Below, piece after piece: positions 25,201 to 31,483 of a stretch of 64,000 nt of DNA (the first letter of the stretch is position 1; every line of letters starts with the position of its first letter). The notes beneath the pieces were generated by a model that searched no databases, was not told where the DNA came from, and was given only the letters and a program-made list of their open reading frames with translations. The translations under genes and the position numbers were made by a program. Source of the DNA: Ampullaceana balthica. Its lineage: Eukaryota; Mollusca; Gastropoda; Lymnaeidae. Location of the stretch: NCBI GenBank assembly GCA_944989445.1, contig CALYLW010000057.1, positions 186,001 through 250,000 on the forward strand, written 5' to 3'.

Positions 25201-25882
25201 GTAATAGAGATATAAAACTAAAATGCTACCTCACTTTGGTGAGACCTGCACTAGAATATGCATCTTCTGTATGGGACCCATCCACCAAAGAAAACATTGA
25301 TAAACTAGAACAAATTCAAAAAAGAGCTGCCAGATTCATTACTGGAGAATATTCGAAACTGACAAGAGTAACACCATTAGTTAAATCATTAAACCTTGAA
25401 ACACTAGAGGATAGAAGAACCAAGAGCAAAGTAGTAATCATACATAAAGCAATTAATTCTAATTTAGAAATACAACACAAAGATAACTTAATACAACCCT
25501 CAGATAGACATAAGGATAAAAACACCTTTCTTATTCCGTATGCAAGAACAAACACATACAAGTTTTCCTTCTTCCCGTCCGGAATTCGGGCGTGGAATGG
25601 GTTGCCTGAAGAATCCAGGAAAACCAACACTTTATCAACATTTAAATCTCTAATAAAAATGCAGGACTAAACACAAACCATAGATAAGCGTAGGACGCAA
25701 TAATCTTCTGTATAGAAGGAGCGTCTGTAAACAGATAAGATAAGATAAGTATGCGGAAGATTAAGGCTAATTTGACTCACCTTCGGAGCTTTGTATCTCT
25801 GATCACAGATGGCGCAGCTCAGGAGGTTAATGTTCGAGTCCCAGAACCGTGTAGCCGTTGACGTCATTCTCACAGAGGTCAT
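469..25882 (-). CDS. TRIM2: TRIM2/TRIM3-type RING-B-box-filamin-NHL protein, 10 coding exons, 3' end outside window
   Basis: Spliced CDS: 25781-25882, 19417-19612, 13986-14350, 12804-12983, 12015-12245, 5095-5371, 3263-3452, 2377-2516, 1807-2056, 469-706; 723 codons, all phases agree. Order seen: C3HC4 RING (residues 23-63), B-box-like zinc pairs (about 96-130), second B-box (about 196-227), coiled coil (about 235-358), filamin-like Ig (about 400-510), NHL repeats from about 550. The stretch VKQKGVKRP followed by GVKGRNKG, then DYDNKW and DFHNH, matches TRIM2/TRIM3 rather than TRIM71 or TRIM32. Vertebrate TRIM2/3 are neuronal cytoplasmic E3 ubiquitin ligases; that role here is inference. Vertebrate proteins are about 744 residues; this one is longer by a ~70-residue linker between the B-boxes. 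Two NHL repeats (about 94 residues) must lie left of base 1. Nine introns, eight GT-AG and one GC-AG, are packed with repeats. Confidence 0.93.
1425..1806. repeat. 33-bp minisatellite that copies a 5' splice donor
   Basis: About a dozen units with core TTGTTACCTCATATATTTCA on the plus strand. On the minus strand each reads ATATATGAG/GTAACAATG, the exact donor of the exon ending at 1807. Nine copies including the genuine one keep the GT; three (near 1504, 1670 and 1770) have lost it. The array lies entirely downstream of the true donor. Confidence 0.95.
1807..2056 (-). CDS. TRIM2: TRIM exon: NHL repeats 1-2
   Basis: Acceptor TTGCAG, donor ATGAG/GTAACA at 1807/1806. Encodes [26 protein letters not shown], then [20 protein letters not shown] and [15 protein letters not shown], two blades of the NHL beta-propeller used by this family for target recognition. 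The donor and its flanks are one unit of a 33-bp tandem array that continues into the intron. Confidence 0.95.
2377..2516 (-). CDS. TRIM2: TRIM exon: basic linker and start of NHL propeller
   Basis: Acceptor TACTTTAG at 2517-2518, donor AAAG/GTAACT. Encodes a basic Ser/Arg-rich linker ([16 protein letters not shown]) followed by [17 protein letters not shown], a diagnostic TRIM2/3 segment leading into NHL repeat 1. The upstream acceptor was chosen because it alone keeps frame with the previous exon; a closer CAG near 2504 would break it. Confidence 0.9.
2517..3262. other. TRIM intron, no recognised feature
   Basis: AT-rich intron of 746 bases with homopolymer T and A runs. I see no exon, inverted repeat or tandem array in it. 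Confidence 0.6.
3263..3452 (-). CDS. TRIM2: TRIM exon: second half of filamin-like Ig domain
   Basis: Acceptor TTTTCAG, donor CTCG/GTAGGT. The peptide contains [20 protein letters not shown] and [14 protein letters not shown], the NGTY and GSPF/Y hallmarks of filamin repeats. Joins the previous exon through a split Asp codon and the next through a split Arg codon. Confidence 0.94.
3956..4968 (+). mobile_element. piggyBac-like element remnant, TTAA-flanked
   Basis: Terminal inverted repeats CTCTTTTTCTC (3960) and GAGAAAAAGAG (ending 4964) are each bounded by TTAA, the hallmark target duplication of piggyBac transposons. Near the left end is a subterminal inverted repeat (CTCCCAT with ATGGGAG). 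Inside, plus-strand bases 4283-4600 form one frame of about 105 codons broken only by two adjacent stops (near 4432); it is Ser/Asp-rich ([19 protein letters not shown]), compatible with the acidic N terminus of a decayed transposase. The DDD catalytic core is absent, so this is a non-autonomous or internally deleted copy, 1005 bp between the TTAAs. Confidence 0.75.
4283..4600 (+). pseudogene. decayed transposase-like frame inside the TTAA element
   Basis: Open from the GAT at 4283 to TAA near 4599 except for tandem TGA TGA at about 4432. Contains [20 protein letters not shown] before the stops and [20 protein letters not shown] after them. I do not recognise a conserved domain; its place between piggyBac-like termini suggests the N-terminal part of a transposase. 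Confidence 0.45.
5095..5371 (-). CDS. TRIM2: TRIM exon: pre-filamin linker and first half of filamin-like Ig domain
   Basis: Ninety-two codons plus one base; acceptor TATGGACAG, donor ACAG/GTCTGA. Starts [14 protein letters not shown], includes [15 protein letters not shown], matching the EGLRxxIxxLG segment of TRIM2/3, then [19 protein letters not shown], the first filamin strands. The Ig-filamin domain in this family is used for partner binding. Confidence 0.92.
5372..6560. other. TRIM intron with CT-rich tract and hAT end fragment
   Basis: Contains a (CCCTCT)n/(CT)n tract at 5717-5762, and near 6318-6392 a GC-rich palindromic piece (CACCCCTTGGGGGTG) ending GGTTAGGAACCCCTG, which reads as one terminus of an hAT-type element. 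No matching opposite terminus found. Confidence 0.5.
6561..7496 (+). mobile_element. RTE-like LINE, 3' part only
   Basis: Open frame 6630-7484 carries the RT catalytic loop [18 protein letters not shown], then YLGSIID, the C-terminal GAETWR segment and the [12 protein letters not shown] and [18 protein letters not shown] tail found in many endonuclease-RT proteins. The endonuclease and the front of the RT are missing. The stop is followed almost at once by (ATG)n (7481-7491), the very short 3' UTR with trinucleotide tail typical of the RTE clade; clade assignment is inference. The frame has no internal stop, so the insertion is moderately young. It sits in sense opposite to the TRIM gene inside its large intron. 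Confidence 0.85.
7505..7708. mobile_element. PIF/Harbinger-like MITE, short subfamily copy A
   Basis: Terminal inverted repeats GGGGCCGTCCATAAAGTA and TACTTTATGGACGGCCCC, 204 bp, flanked on both sides by TTA. A 3-bp TWA target duplication with GGG termini is the PIF/Harbinger signature. The interior is a quasi-palindrome of G-rich and C-rich arms around GTGACAG. No coding capacity. Confidence 0.8.
7800..8110. mobile_element. nested DNA-transposon fragments
   Basis: Bases 7805-7860 match the interior of the long MITE subfamily (AAACTTAGA, GACGTCACA, AGCTTTG; compare 18745 and 55180). Bases 7896-7938, reversed, match the interior of the hAT-like element at 20207 (GGGTTACACCATCAC). At 7941 CAGTGGCGTAGCTAGG begins another hAT-like element whose other end is not clear. 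Confidence 0.5.
8251..8540. mobile_element. non-autonomous DNA transposon with ~60-bp inverted repeats
   Basis: Starts CAGTGGCGTAGCTAGGGTCA and ends with its inverse; the near-identity of the arms extends about 60 bases. The CAG...CTG termini fit hAT-type elements, but the 8-base flanks (GCAATGAC, TCACCCGG) do not match, so family placement is tentative. Confidence 0.65.
8560..10400. other. AT-rich TRIM intron / possible 3' UTR of the 10407 exon
   Basis: About 1.8 kb of very AT-rich DNA with an (AT)n tract at 9544-9567. Minus-strand AATAAA signals are frequent but carry no weight in such composition. No exon seen. Confidence 0.5.
10407..10517 (-). CDS. candidate terminal exon (36 codons): alternative TRIM end or nested microprotein
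   Basis: Minus strand: acceptor TTTTTCAG at 10518-10519, then an open frame [36 protein letters not shown] and a TAA at 10409-10407. The segment has higher GC and normal codon choice inside an AT-rich intron. It starts in phase 0. Two joins keep frame: (a) from the TRIM coiled-coil exon donor at 12015, giving a RING-B-box-coiled-coil protein without filamin or NHL; (b) from the strong donor at 11173, where ATG is the last codon of the exon, giving a 37-residue protein. I do not recognise the peptide family. Confidence 0.4.
   Translation of the reverse strand, partial: KEKTTSNSTGFHLDDDSMFESYSIPSHSTKLLEQEI
11173..11560 (-). promoter_or_regulatory. candidate promoter and first exon of a nested transcript
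   Basis: Minus-strand reading ends CATAATG/GTAAGT at 11173, a strong donor directly after an ATG (11175-11173). Upstream in transcription direction are a CRE-like GACGTC (11370-11375), a palindromic E-box TCACGTGA (11552-11559) and a CCAAT (11591-11595), a small GC-richer island in AT-rich DNA. The ATG frame stays open for about 28 codons upstream without another ATG. A (TAG)n run lies at 11238-11257. All functional meaning is inference. Confidence 0.3.
12015..12245 (-). CDS. TRIM2: TRIM exon: second coiled-coil exon
   Basis: Seventy-seven codons, phase 0 at both ends; acceptor TTTTCAG, donor AAG/GTATAAG. Starts [17 protein letters not shown] and ends [11 protein letters not shown], aligning with the VKKEM(A/S)xKL segment of vertebrate TRIM2/3 just before the filamin domain. 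The charged heptads continue the antiparallel dimer helix. Because the exon ends in phase 0, it could also splice to the phase-0 acceptor at 10517. Confidence 0.92.
12246..12803. other. TRIM intron between coiled-coil exons
   Basis: 558 bases, AT-rich, no recognised repeat or exon. Confidence 0.6.
12804..12983 (-). CDS. TRIM2: TRIM exon: end of B-box 2 and start of coiled coil
   Basis: Sixty codons, phase 0 at both ends; acceptor CCTCCAG, donor AAG/GTTAGT. Begins [15 protein letters not shown], where the two histidines complete B-box 2, then a heptad-rich helix ([15 protein letters not shown], then [13 protein letters not shown]) typical of the dimerising BBC coiled coil. Confidence 0.92.
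12984..13985 (-). other. TRIM2: GC-AG intron of the TRIM gene
   Basis: Begins GCATGT (13985 downward) after exonic CAG and ends CCTCCAG before GTGGAG (12984). Both flanking exons are phase 0 and the spliced peptide restores B-box 2. The nearest GT (4 bases on) would shift frame. Otherwise AT-rich and featureless. Confidence 0.8.
13986..14350 (-). CDS. TRIM2: TRIM exon: B-box 1-like finger, long linker, B-box 2 start
   Basis: Acceptor TTTACAG at the right edge; the left edge is CAG followed by GCATGT, a GC donor. The peptide has [17 protein letters not shown] (first zinc site), a ~70-residue polar linker with a run of six glycines, then [16 protein letters not shown] and CETCTQ of B-box 2. 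Reading past the GC donor gives residues that do not match TRIM2/3, while joining to the next exon restores the expected Glu-His and Gly-His ligands. The true acceptor and the first 13 exon bases are the innermost copy of an eight-unit tandem repeat (see 14339-14712). Confidence 0.9.
14339..14712. repeat. 45-48-bp minisatellite that copies a 3' splice acceptor
   Basis: Eight units, each with plus-strand TTATCACACCTGTAAACACA and AAGACAGAGCTA. On the minus strand every unit reads TTTATGTGTTTACAG/GTGTGATAAC, identical to the functional acceptor and the first 13 exon bases of the B-box exon. The functional copy is the leftmost; seven decoys precede it in transcription order. Confidence 0.95.
14713..16200. 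other. TRIM intron with a small tandem repeat
   Basis: AT-rich. At 15120-15205 there are about five copies of an 18-23-bp unit with core CAGGGTACATAATCAGT. No exon recognised; the CpG-containing 15690-15990 stretch has no convincing coding frame. Confidence 0.55.
16200..17230. repeat. GC-richer unidentified repeat region with an internal direct repeat
   Basis: Composition differs sharply from the flanks. Bases 16571-16655 and 16660-16805 are two versions of one sequence (GTATATCCT, AACACCAAGTTG, GATTTCAAAAGGATCAGTTG); the first lacks about 60 central bases. Short open frames on both strands are not recognisable. Probably a decayed mobile element. Confidence 0.4.
17892..18000 (-). mobile_element. 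3'-end fragment of the LINE family of 24051-25745
   Basis: Reverse-complement match to the LINE 3' UTR: CGCTCCTTCTATAAAGAAG, GCGTCCTACGCTTA, TGCATTTTTATTAGAG. Includes the tail hairpin but almost no coding sequence, a typical 5'-truncated insertion. Confidence 0.8.
18230..18425 (+). mobile_element. SINE central domain, headless copy
   Basis: Carries GTCAAGGCGGCTGGACATCG, GTGCTAGCCACATAAT, CTTGTGAACGCTGCTTCACT and the end GGGAACTCTACTTT. The same core occurs in the SINE at 46197-46452 and at 49735-49815. A tRNA-like head is not visible. The core resembles widely shared invertebrate SINE central domains; I cannot confirm which named domain. Confidence 0.65.
18677..19110. mobile_element. PIF/Harbinger-like MITE, long subfamily copy B
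   Basis: Termini GGGGCCATCCATAAATGA and GTCATTTATGGACGGCCCC, 434 bp, with subterminal C-rich arms and GACGTCACA. Shares its AT-rich centre (TTGCAAGCAATCAAATATTT) with the copy at 55098. Flanks are TTT and ATT, an imperfect target duplication. Confidence 0.75.
19168..19374. repeat. 15-bp minisatellite (AATAACAATAAAACA)
   Basis: About 14 units, two with AAAAATAAAACA variants, next to the RING exon donor. Low complexity makes it open on several frames; none is a gene. Confidence 0.95.
19417..19612 (-). CDS. TRIM2: TRIM exon: second half of RING finger
   Basis: Acceptor CCCCACAG at the right edge and donor TGTG/GTAGGC at the left. The peptide starts [12 protein letters not shown] and continues to [11 protein letters not shown], which supplies the remaining C3HC4 ligands (C38, H40, C43, C46, C60, C63), the E3 ligase core that binds an E2. 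It ends VCTSC, the opening cysteine pair of a first B-box-like finger finished in the next exon. Codon use is markedly GC-rich compared with the AT-rich introns. A 15-bp minisatellite begins about 40 bp inside the following intron. Confidence 0.95.
19613..20198. other. TRIM intron, no recognised feature
   Basis: Ordinary intron sequence between the RING exon and the hAT-like insertion. Confidence 0.5.
20199..21882. mobile_element. hAT-like non-autonomous transposon filled by a 25-bp minisatellite
   Basis: Element 20207-21874 begins CAGAGGCGTCACTAGGGG and ends CCCCAGTGACGCCTCTG; it is flanked by exact 8-bp direct repeats GTGGGGGT (20199-20206 and 21875-21882). An 8-bp target duplication with CAG/CTG ends fits hAT. 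The left arm (20207-20345) is unique and contains ACCGGGTTACACCATCAC; the rest (20346-21855) is about 60 units of GCACTGGATGACACCATGAG plus CTACC, apparently derived from that arm. Confidence 0.85.
20346..21855. repeat. 25-bp minisatellite, about 60 units
   Basis: Units differ mainly at one site (GGATG/GGGTG/GGGTA). Blocks such as GGGTGACACCATTAG followed by GAGCTATCG recur at 21240, 21450 and 21570, showing multi-unit duplications. It lies wholly inside the hAT-like element. Confidence 0.97.
21883..23227. other. TRIM intron with (AAT)n
   Basis: Contains an (AAT)n microsatellite at 22221-22258 and a CA-rich tract before it. No exon recognised. Confidence 0.6.
23228..23402. repeat. 23-bp minisatellite
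   Basis: Unit AATACACTAGTATATACACT plus AAT, seven to eight near-identical copies. Confidence 0.95.
23679..23870. mobile_element. small hAT-like MITE
   Basis: Element 23687-23862: left CATTGATGGCAAA, right end inverse CAGTGATGGCAAA. Flanking octamers ACCTACAG and GCCTATAG agree at 6 of 8 positions. 176 bp, noncoding. Confidence 0.6.
24051..25748 (+). mobile_element. 5'-truncated LINE with open reverse transcriptase
   Basis: Starts directly after a (CA)n tract, and the frame is open from 24051 to the stop at 25670 (539 codons, first ATG 24144). Motifs in order: [66 protein letters not shown], the catalytic [16 protein letters not shown] and a C-terminal [10 protein letters not shown] segment. 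These are RT and connection/thumb regions of a CR1/Jockey-group non-LTR element; the endonuclease is missing. The 3' UTR (25671-25748) holds a hairpin (CTTCT/AGAAG, GACGC/GCGTC) and a (GATAA)n tail. Inserted antisense to the TRIM gene, its tail ends about 30 bp from the RING exon donor. The intact frame implies a recent insertion. Confidence 0.93.
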
Positions 25883-25896
25883 AGGTCAAGCAACAC
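25781..25896 (-). CDS. TRIM2: TRIM exon with start codon: first half of RING finger
   Basis: Read on the minus strand, a pyrimidine-rich acceptor (CTTCTCCAG) opens the exon at 25896, and CCGAAG followed by GTGAGT closes it at 25781. The start is the ATG at 25882-25880; an in-frame TGA sits just upstream, so coding cannot extend further. A second ATG five codons in (25867) is an alternative start. The peptide runs through [15 protein letters not shown], giving the first two RING cysteines (C23, C26). Because the exon starts at an acceptor, its first 14 bases are 5' UTR and an upstream noncoding exon must exist to the right. Confidence 0.92.
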
Positions 25897-26044
25897 CTGG
25901 AGAAGAAAGACAGAAAGTCCACTGAGGTCAGACGGTCGACTTCAGTGATTTCATCAACAGTGTTCACGTGGCGTATTCAAATTCACTCATGCAGAAAGAA
26001 GTTATGGACCAACGAGTCTTGACTATGTTGGCTAGGCTTATCCA

Positions 26045-26298
26045 TAGTGGCTAGGCGTGGCCATAGACCATAGTGGCTACTGCCTACTGACCATGGTGGC
26101 TAGGCTTGTCCATAGTGGCTAGGCTTGTCCATAGTGGCTAGGCTTGTCCATAGTGGCTAGGCTTGTCCATAGTGGCTAGGCTTGACCATAGTGGCTAGGC
26201 TTGACCATAGTGGCTAGGCTTGTCCATAGTGGCTAGGCTTGACCATAGTGGCTAGGCTTGACCATAGTGGCTAGGCTTGTCCATAGTGGCTAGGCTTT
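26045..26298. repeat. 19-bp minisatellite
   Basis: Unit CATAGTGGCTAGGCTTGTC, alternating TTGTC/TTGAC, about 13 copies, starting about 150 bp upstream of the TRIM start exon. Confidence 0.95.
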
Positions 26299-26487
26299 AC
26301 CAAACGATATTATACGTCTCTTGACTCGTCCACATTTGCTTAACAAAATGAATATAATAAGGTCAAAGACTGTAACAAATTTCGGCGCCCCCCTCCTCCC
26401 GGTGATTGGCATTCATCATGAACAAGAGGTCATCACACGGGACTTCAATCACGTCTCAAGTGAGGGGCCGGGTCATGACAACATCGA

Positions 26488-26652
26488 TGTTCCTTTTAAG
26501 CTGCACGGCCGCGCGGATATCCGAAGGACGCCGCGCAGCAATTTAGAATTACCGCGCAGCAAATTTAGTAATATATTGCACACAAAATTGATGCTGTGCA
26601 ACTTTGTACACGAGGTACTTTGCACACGGACTAACCAACCTTAGATGGAAAA
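26488..26652. mobile_element. MITE family with TGTTCCCTTTAA ends, copy 1
   Basis: Shares with the copies at 45481 and 63482 the internal blocks GACGCCGCGCAGCA, TTTAGAATTAC, GATGCTGTGCAACTT and TTTGCACACGGAC. Right terminus is degraded. Confidence 0.65.
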
Positions 26653-27678
26653 TTTTTCAACATATATTCATTATCTAATGCATTAGGAACTATGAGTGCG
26701 AAACAAAGTAATCGATATTTATGTTCATTATTTGAACATTGATTTAGAAATGTTTGTCTGTATACACCACCACAAAGCGTGAGGACCCCTGATGTCCTCG
26801 CCACCTCTCAATCCCAAAAATCAGCATGCAGCAGACGACACGTCGCCGGTTAGAGCCGCACCCTTAACATTGCGACAGCCGACATTTGGGAAATAATGAG
26901 ATAGCGACTCACGTAGCCAACAATTGAATCCTCATCGAGCCTTACACCCCACAGCGAGATAAGTAGACGACGGATAGGTATCAATGACTTTGGAGAATAT
27001 CCCAAGACGATGGCAACAGGACCTTCTTGGCAGGAGCTAAATGAGTATGATAAAAAAAAAGTGTTGGAAGAATAATAGACACTGTAATATTAGAAATAAT
27101 ACTATTGGAAAAGAAATCGTTCCCCGCAAAGCTTTTAGTTGTTCTTTTTTCTTCGTGGGTGCCAAACCAAGGTGGGCGAAACTCAATATATGTACGTTGT
27201 CAAAAGTAAGCGGGAAAAAAAGCGAAGGTTTTGTTAGTATTGAAAGATGAACAGATCAACACAAATGATATTGTTTGCGACAAAGTTGTTTACACCGGCC
27301 TAGAAAAAACGTTAAAACTGATATTATAATTTAGAGCAGGTATATCCTCTACTTACAATCATGATGACGGTATGTGACATTGACACATTACTAGAACAAA
27401 TGCTTTAATAAAATGAAGACCTTAAGTATTAAACACCTTTCATGCAACTGGCCCGTACCAAGTTACGTCCGTTGGTGGTTGTCTACCATTCGGTCCCAAA
27501 AAGTCGACCTCGAAAGTTCAGCCTTAAAAAAATGTGGCACCGACTGGAGAGCCCGCAGCACAAGAGTTTGAAACGACCCCCCCCCACCCCTTTTTCATTT
27601 TTTCCCCTGGACGTAATATTTCATTCAACTGATACAAAACAAAATACCTAATGCGTGGTATAGAATTTAACCAATGAA
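26653..27678. other. no recognised feature
   Basis: Mixed-composition noncoding DNA; short open frames here lack coding character. Confidence 0.5.
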
Positions 27679-27892
27679 CACTAGAGCAGGGGTCTCCGAA
27701 CTACGGCCCTCGGGCCAGATGCGGCCTGCGAGGCCCTCTGATCCGGCCACTGGAGACCTTTTAATCTCCGAAAAAAGATACTATTTTTACCTATAGTTTA
27801 CCACAAAACTGTGTGTAGTTGGCCCCCAAACTGGTGTTTGACTGTCAATGTGGCATTCCGGCAGAAAAGTTTGGAGACCCCCTGCTCTAGAG
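27679..27892. mobile_element. hAT MITE
   Basis: Element 27687-27884 starts CAGGGGTCTCCGAACT and ends AAGTTTGGAGACCCCCTG; flanking octamers CACTAGAG and CTCTAGAG match at 7 of 8 positions. The left interior is rich in GGCC/CGGCC as in many hAT elements. Confidence 0.8.
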
Positions 27893-28344
27893 AAAAAGCA
27901 ACAGCTATTTGGGGGAGGATCACCGCTCCACTCCCTTCCCTTTAAGCTACTGCCTCAACCTACAAGTGATGAGATGAGGATGAAAACCAAGCAGGTAAAA
28001 TAAGTCTTAGTTATTCGTTAGCTGGATTTATTGGAATATTGCGGCGCAACATATTCCCTTCCAAACAATTTCATTTCCATCTTCATGGCAATGGCAATAT
28101 TCGCTATTTTAATGATACAACTCGTAATATTTCCTCTCATGGAATCGTCCGTTGATATTCCCCACGCAACATTAACAAGAACGAAAGTACTTAAACACTC
28201 ATCAATGTTTGCACTTGACAGCCCACTTGTTTGGAGGTGCGAACATTTAACATGGCGTTTTGAGTATTCCATTCAATGCGCAGGGTGGGCTGGTCATACG
28301 TCATACGCCAAACGGGTACAACAACCTCTCTGACTACCGCACAT

Positions 28345-30362
28345 GTGGCGGTACTGCTACAGCTGTCAGTGTACTTCTGGCTACTTCACACTTCAAGCGA
28401 CTGCTACAGCTGTCAGTGTACTTCTGGCTACTTCACACTTCAAGCGACTGCTACAGCTGTCAGTGCACTTCTGGCTACTTCACACTTCAAGCGACTGCTA
28501 CAGCTGTCAGTGTACTTCTGGCTACTTCACACTTCAAGCGACTGCTACAGCTGTCAGTGTACTTCTGGCTACTTCACACTTCAAGCGACTGCTACAGCTG
28601 TCAGTGTACTTCTGGCTACTTCACACTTCAAGCGACTTCTAAAACGTTCAATGTACTTCTGGCTACTTCACACTTCAAGCGATTGCTACAGCTGTCAGTG
28701 TACTTCTGGCTACTTCACACTTCAAGCGACTGTTACAACTTTCAATGTACTTCTGGCTACTTCACACTTCAAGCGACTGCTACAAACTTTCAATGTACTT
28801 CTGGCTACTTCACACTTCAAGCGACTTCTACAAACTTTCAATGTATTTCTGGCTACTTCACACTTCAAGCGACTTCTAAAACTTTCAGTGTACTTCTGGC
28901 TAATCACACTTCAAGCGACTGCTACAACTTTCAATGTACTTCTGGCTACTTCACACTTCAAGCGACTTCTAAAACTTTCAATGTATTTCTGGCTACTTCA
29001 CACTTCAAGCGACTTCTAAAACTTTCAGTGTACTTCTGGCTAATCACACTTCAAGCGACTGCTACAACTTTCAATGTACTTCTGGCTACTTCACACTTCA
29101 AGCGACTTCTAAAACTTTCAATGTACTTCTGGCTACTTCACACTTCAAGCGACTTCTAAAACTTTCAATGTATTTCTGGCTACTTCACACTTCAAGCGAC
29201 TGCTACAACTTTCAATGTACTTCTGGCTACTTCACACTTCAAGCGACTGCTACAAACTTTCAATGTACTTCTGGCTACTTCACACTTCAAGCGACTGCTA
29301 CAACTTTCAATGTACTTCTGGCTACTTCACACTTCAAGCGACTTCTAAAACTTTCAATGTATTTCTGGCTACTTCACACTTCAAGCGACTTCTAAAACTT
29401 TCAGTGTACTTCTGCATGGCTAATCACACTTCAAGCGACTGCTACAACTTTCAATGTATTTCTGGCTACTTCACACTTCAAGCGACTTCTAAAACTTTCA
29501 ATGTACTTCTGGCTACTTCACACTTCAAGCGACTGCTACAGCTGTCAGTGTACTTCTGGCTACTTCACACTTCAAGCGACTGCTACAGCTGTCATTGTAC
29601 TTCTGGCTACTTCACACTTCAAGCGACTGCTACAACTTTCAATGTACTTCTGGCTACTTCACACTTCAAGCGACTTCTAAAACTTTCAATGTACTTCTGG
29701 CTACTTCACACTTCAAGCGACTTCTAAAACTTTCAATTTACTTCTGGCTACTTCACACTTCAAGGGACTGCTACAGCTGTCAGTGTACTTCTGGCAGCTT
29801 CACACTTCAAGCGACTGCTACAACTGTCAATGTACTTCTGGCTACTTCACACTTCAAGCGACTTCTAAAACTTTCAATGTACTTCTGGCTACTTCACACT
29901 TCAAGCGACTGCTACAGCTGTCAGTGTACTTCTGGCTACTTCACACTTCAAGCGACTGCTACAGCTGTCATTGTACTTCTGGCTACTTCACACTTCAAGC
30001 GACTGCTACAACTTTCAATGTACTTCTGGCTACTTCACACTTCAAGCGACTTCTAAAACTTTCAATGTACTTCTGGCTACTTCACACTTCAAGCGACTTC
30101 TAAAACTTTCAATTTACTTCTGGCTACTTCACACTTCAAGGGACTGCTACAGCTGTCAGTATACTTCTGGCAGCTTCACACTTCAAGCGACTGCTACAAC
30201 TGTCAATGTACTTCTGGCTACTTCACACTTCAAGCGACTTCTAAAACTTTCAATGTACTTCTGGCTACTTCACACTTCAAGCGACTGCTACAGCTGTCAA
30301 TGTACTTCTGGCTACTTCACACTTCAAGCGACTGCTACAGCTGTCAATGTACTTCTGGCTAC
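28345..30362. repeat. 47-bp minisatellite with higher-order structure
   Basis: About 43 units with core TGTACTTCTGGCTACTTCAC then ACTTCAAGCGACT. Two main unit types alternate (GCTACAGCTGTCAGT and TCTAAAACTTTCAAT), and an eight-unit block of 376 bp is repeated (29595 against 29971). 47 is not a multiple of three, so the long open frames rotate and are not genes. Confidence 0.97.
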
Positions 30363-31371
30363 ACTTCATGTGTTGGTATTGTCACAACTTTCGATCTACG
30401 GTGTACGGATCACCGGGTACCTGTGCTCTCACTAATAACACAGAACCACGCGATATAGGCGTGTGCATGGAGGTAAATGTAAGACATGACATGATGCACA
30501 AGACAGAATGTACATGTAAATGTCAGGTTGTCATGACTAGATGCCAATGTAATGATGTACACTTAGACAGCAGAGTGTACATGTCGGAGTGTACATGTCA
30601 ATGCAAGATGACAGTGTTTTCATGACAAGGTGTACATGCCAAAGAGACGGACATTTTGATTTACAAAATTGTATCGAACTACTGGTAAATGATGGTGGCG
30701 TGTGTGTGTGTCAATCCGCACCCTGGGCGCCATTTTAAGGGCGGTAGTTGTGGTAAGTTAAACAGCTGTCTTCCGTGCTCGCTACGCTAGTTTAACATCT
30801 GGGGTACACTCATAAACCTTCTCATTATGACATAGAGACCACCGAATAGCTTAACCACTATGAAAAAAAACAACATCAAAGAGCTGGATCGCAGAAATAA
30901 ACACAAAATCTATTAAACACCGTATTTAGAATTCTAACAACAAGCAGTGAAATGCCTGAACTAATGACATCCAGGAGAACCCCCGAAATAGAGCAGCCCC
31001 ACAGACAACACCGGCCATTGCTACAAAGTTTTAGACAAACCCGGAAACGGTGAACCCGGGGAAGTAATCCATTTTAACTCACCGTAGTTACGCCACTGAT
31101 GACAAGACACAATGGGAAACCCGTACTATATATAGTCTTACACACTGGCGTTCTATAAGACATCCACATTTGTTGGCACTATTTTCGTTCGTATGATACC
31201 CTATACTATTGAGATTTGGGGACCTCTGGCTAAAGTCTATGGTGGGAATATGTCCAAATTGTGTGGCTGTCCGTCCTCTCGAGTAAGTCTATCTAAGAAC
31301 AGCCCCAGGGTAAAACAATATGGGCGTGACGACACTTAGGTGCAGTCGGGATGTTAAGTTGCGCATGCCGT
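30363..31371. other. noncoding, with a possible hAT end
   Basis: Bases 30440-30640 contain degenerate GTACATGT words. TAGTTACGCCACTG at 31085-31098 is the inverse of a CAGTGGCGTAACTA hAT-like terminus; no partner end seen. Confidence 0.4.
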
Positions 31372-31483
31372 ATGCAGCTAGGCTGTATGTGGCTGTGCAG
31401 TCAGGTTGTATGTGGCTGTGAAGCCAGGCTGTATGTAACTGTGAAGCCAGGCTGTATGTGGCTGTGTAGCCAGACTGTATGTG
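31372..31483. repeat. about 24-bp tandem repeat
   Basis: Four to five degenerate units of AGGCTGTATGTGGCTGTG plus AAGCC. Confidence 0.8.

Noticed and set aside
28260..30435. Several 90-300-codon frames
   Set aside because: Rotating frames through the 47-bp array; the same peptide words appear in every frame.
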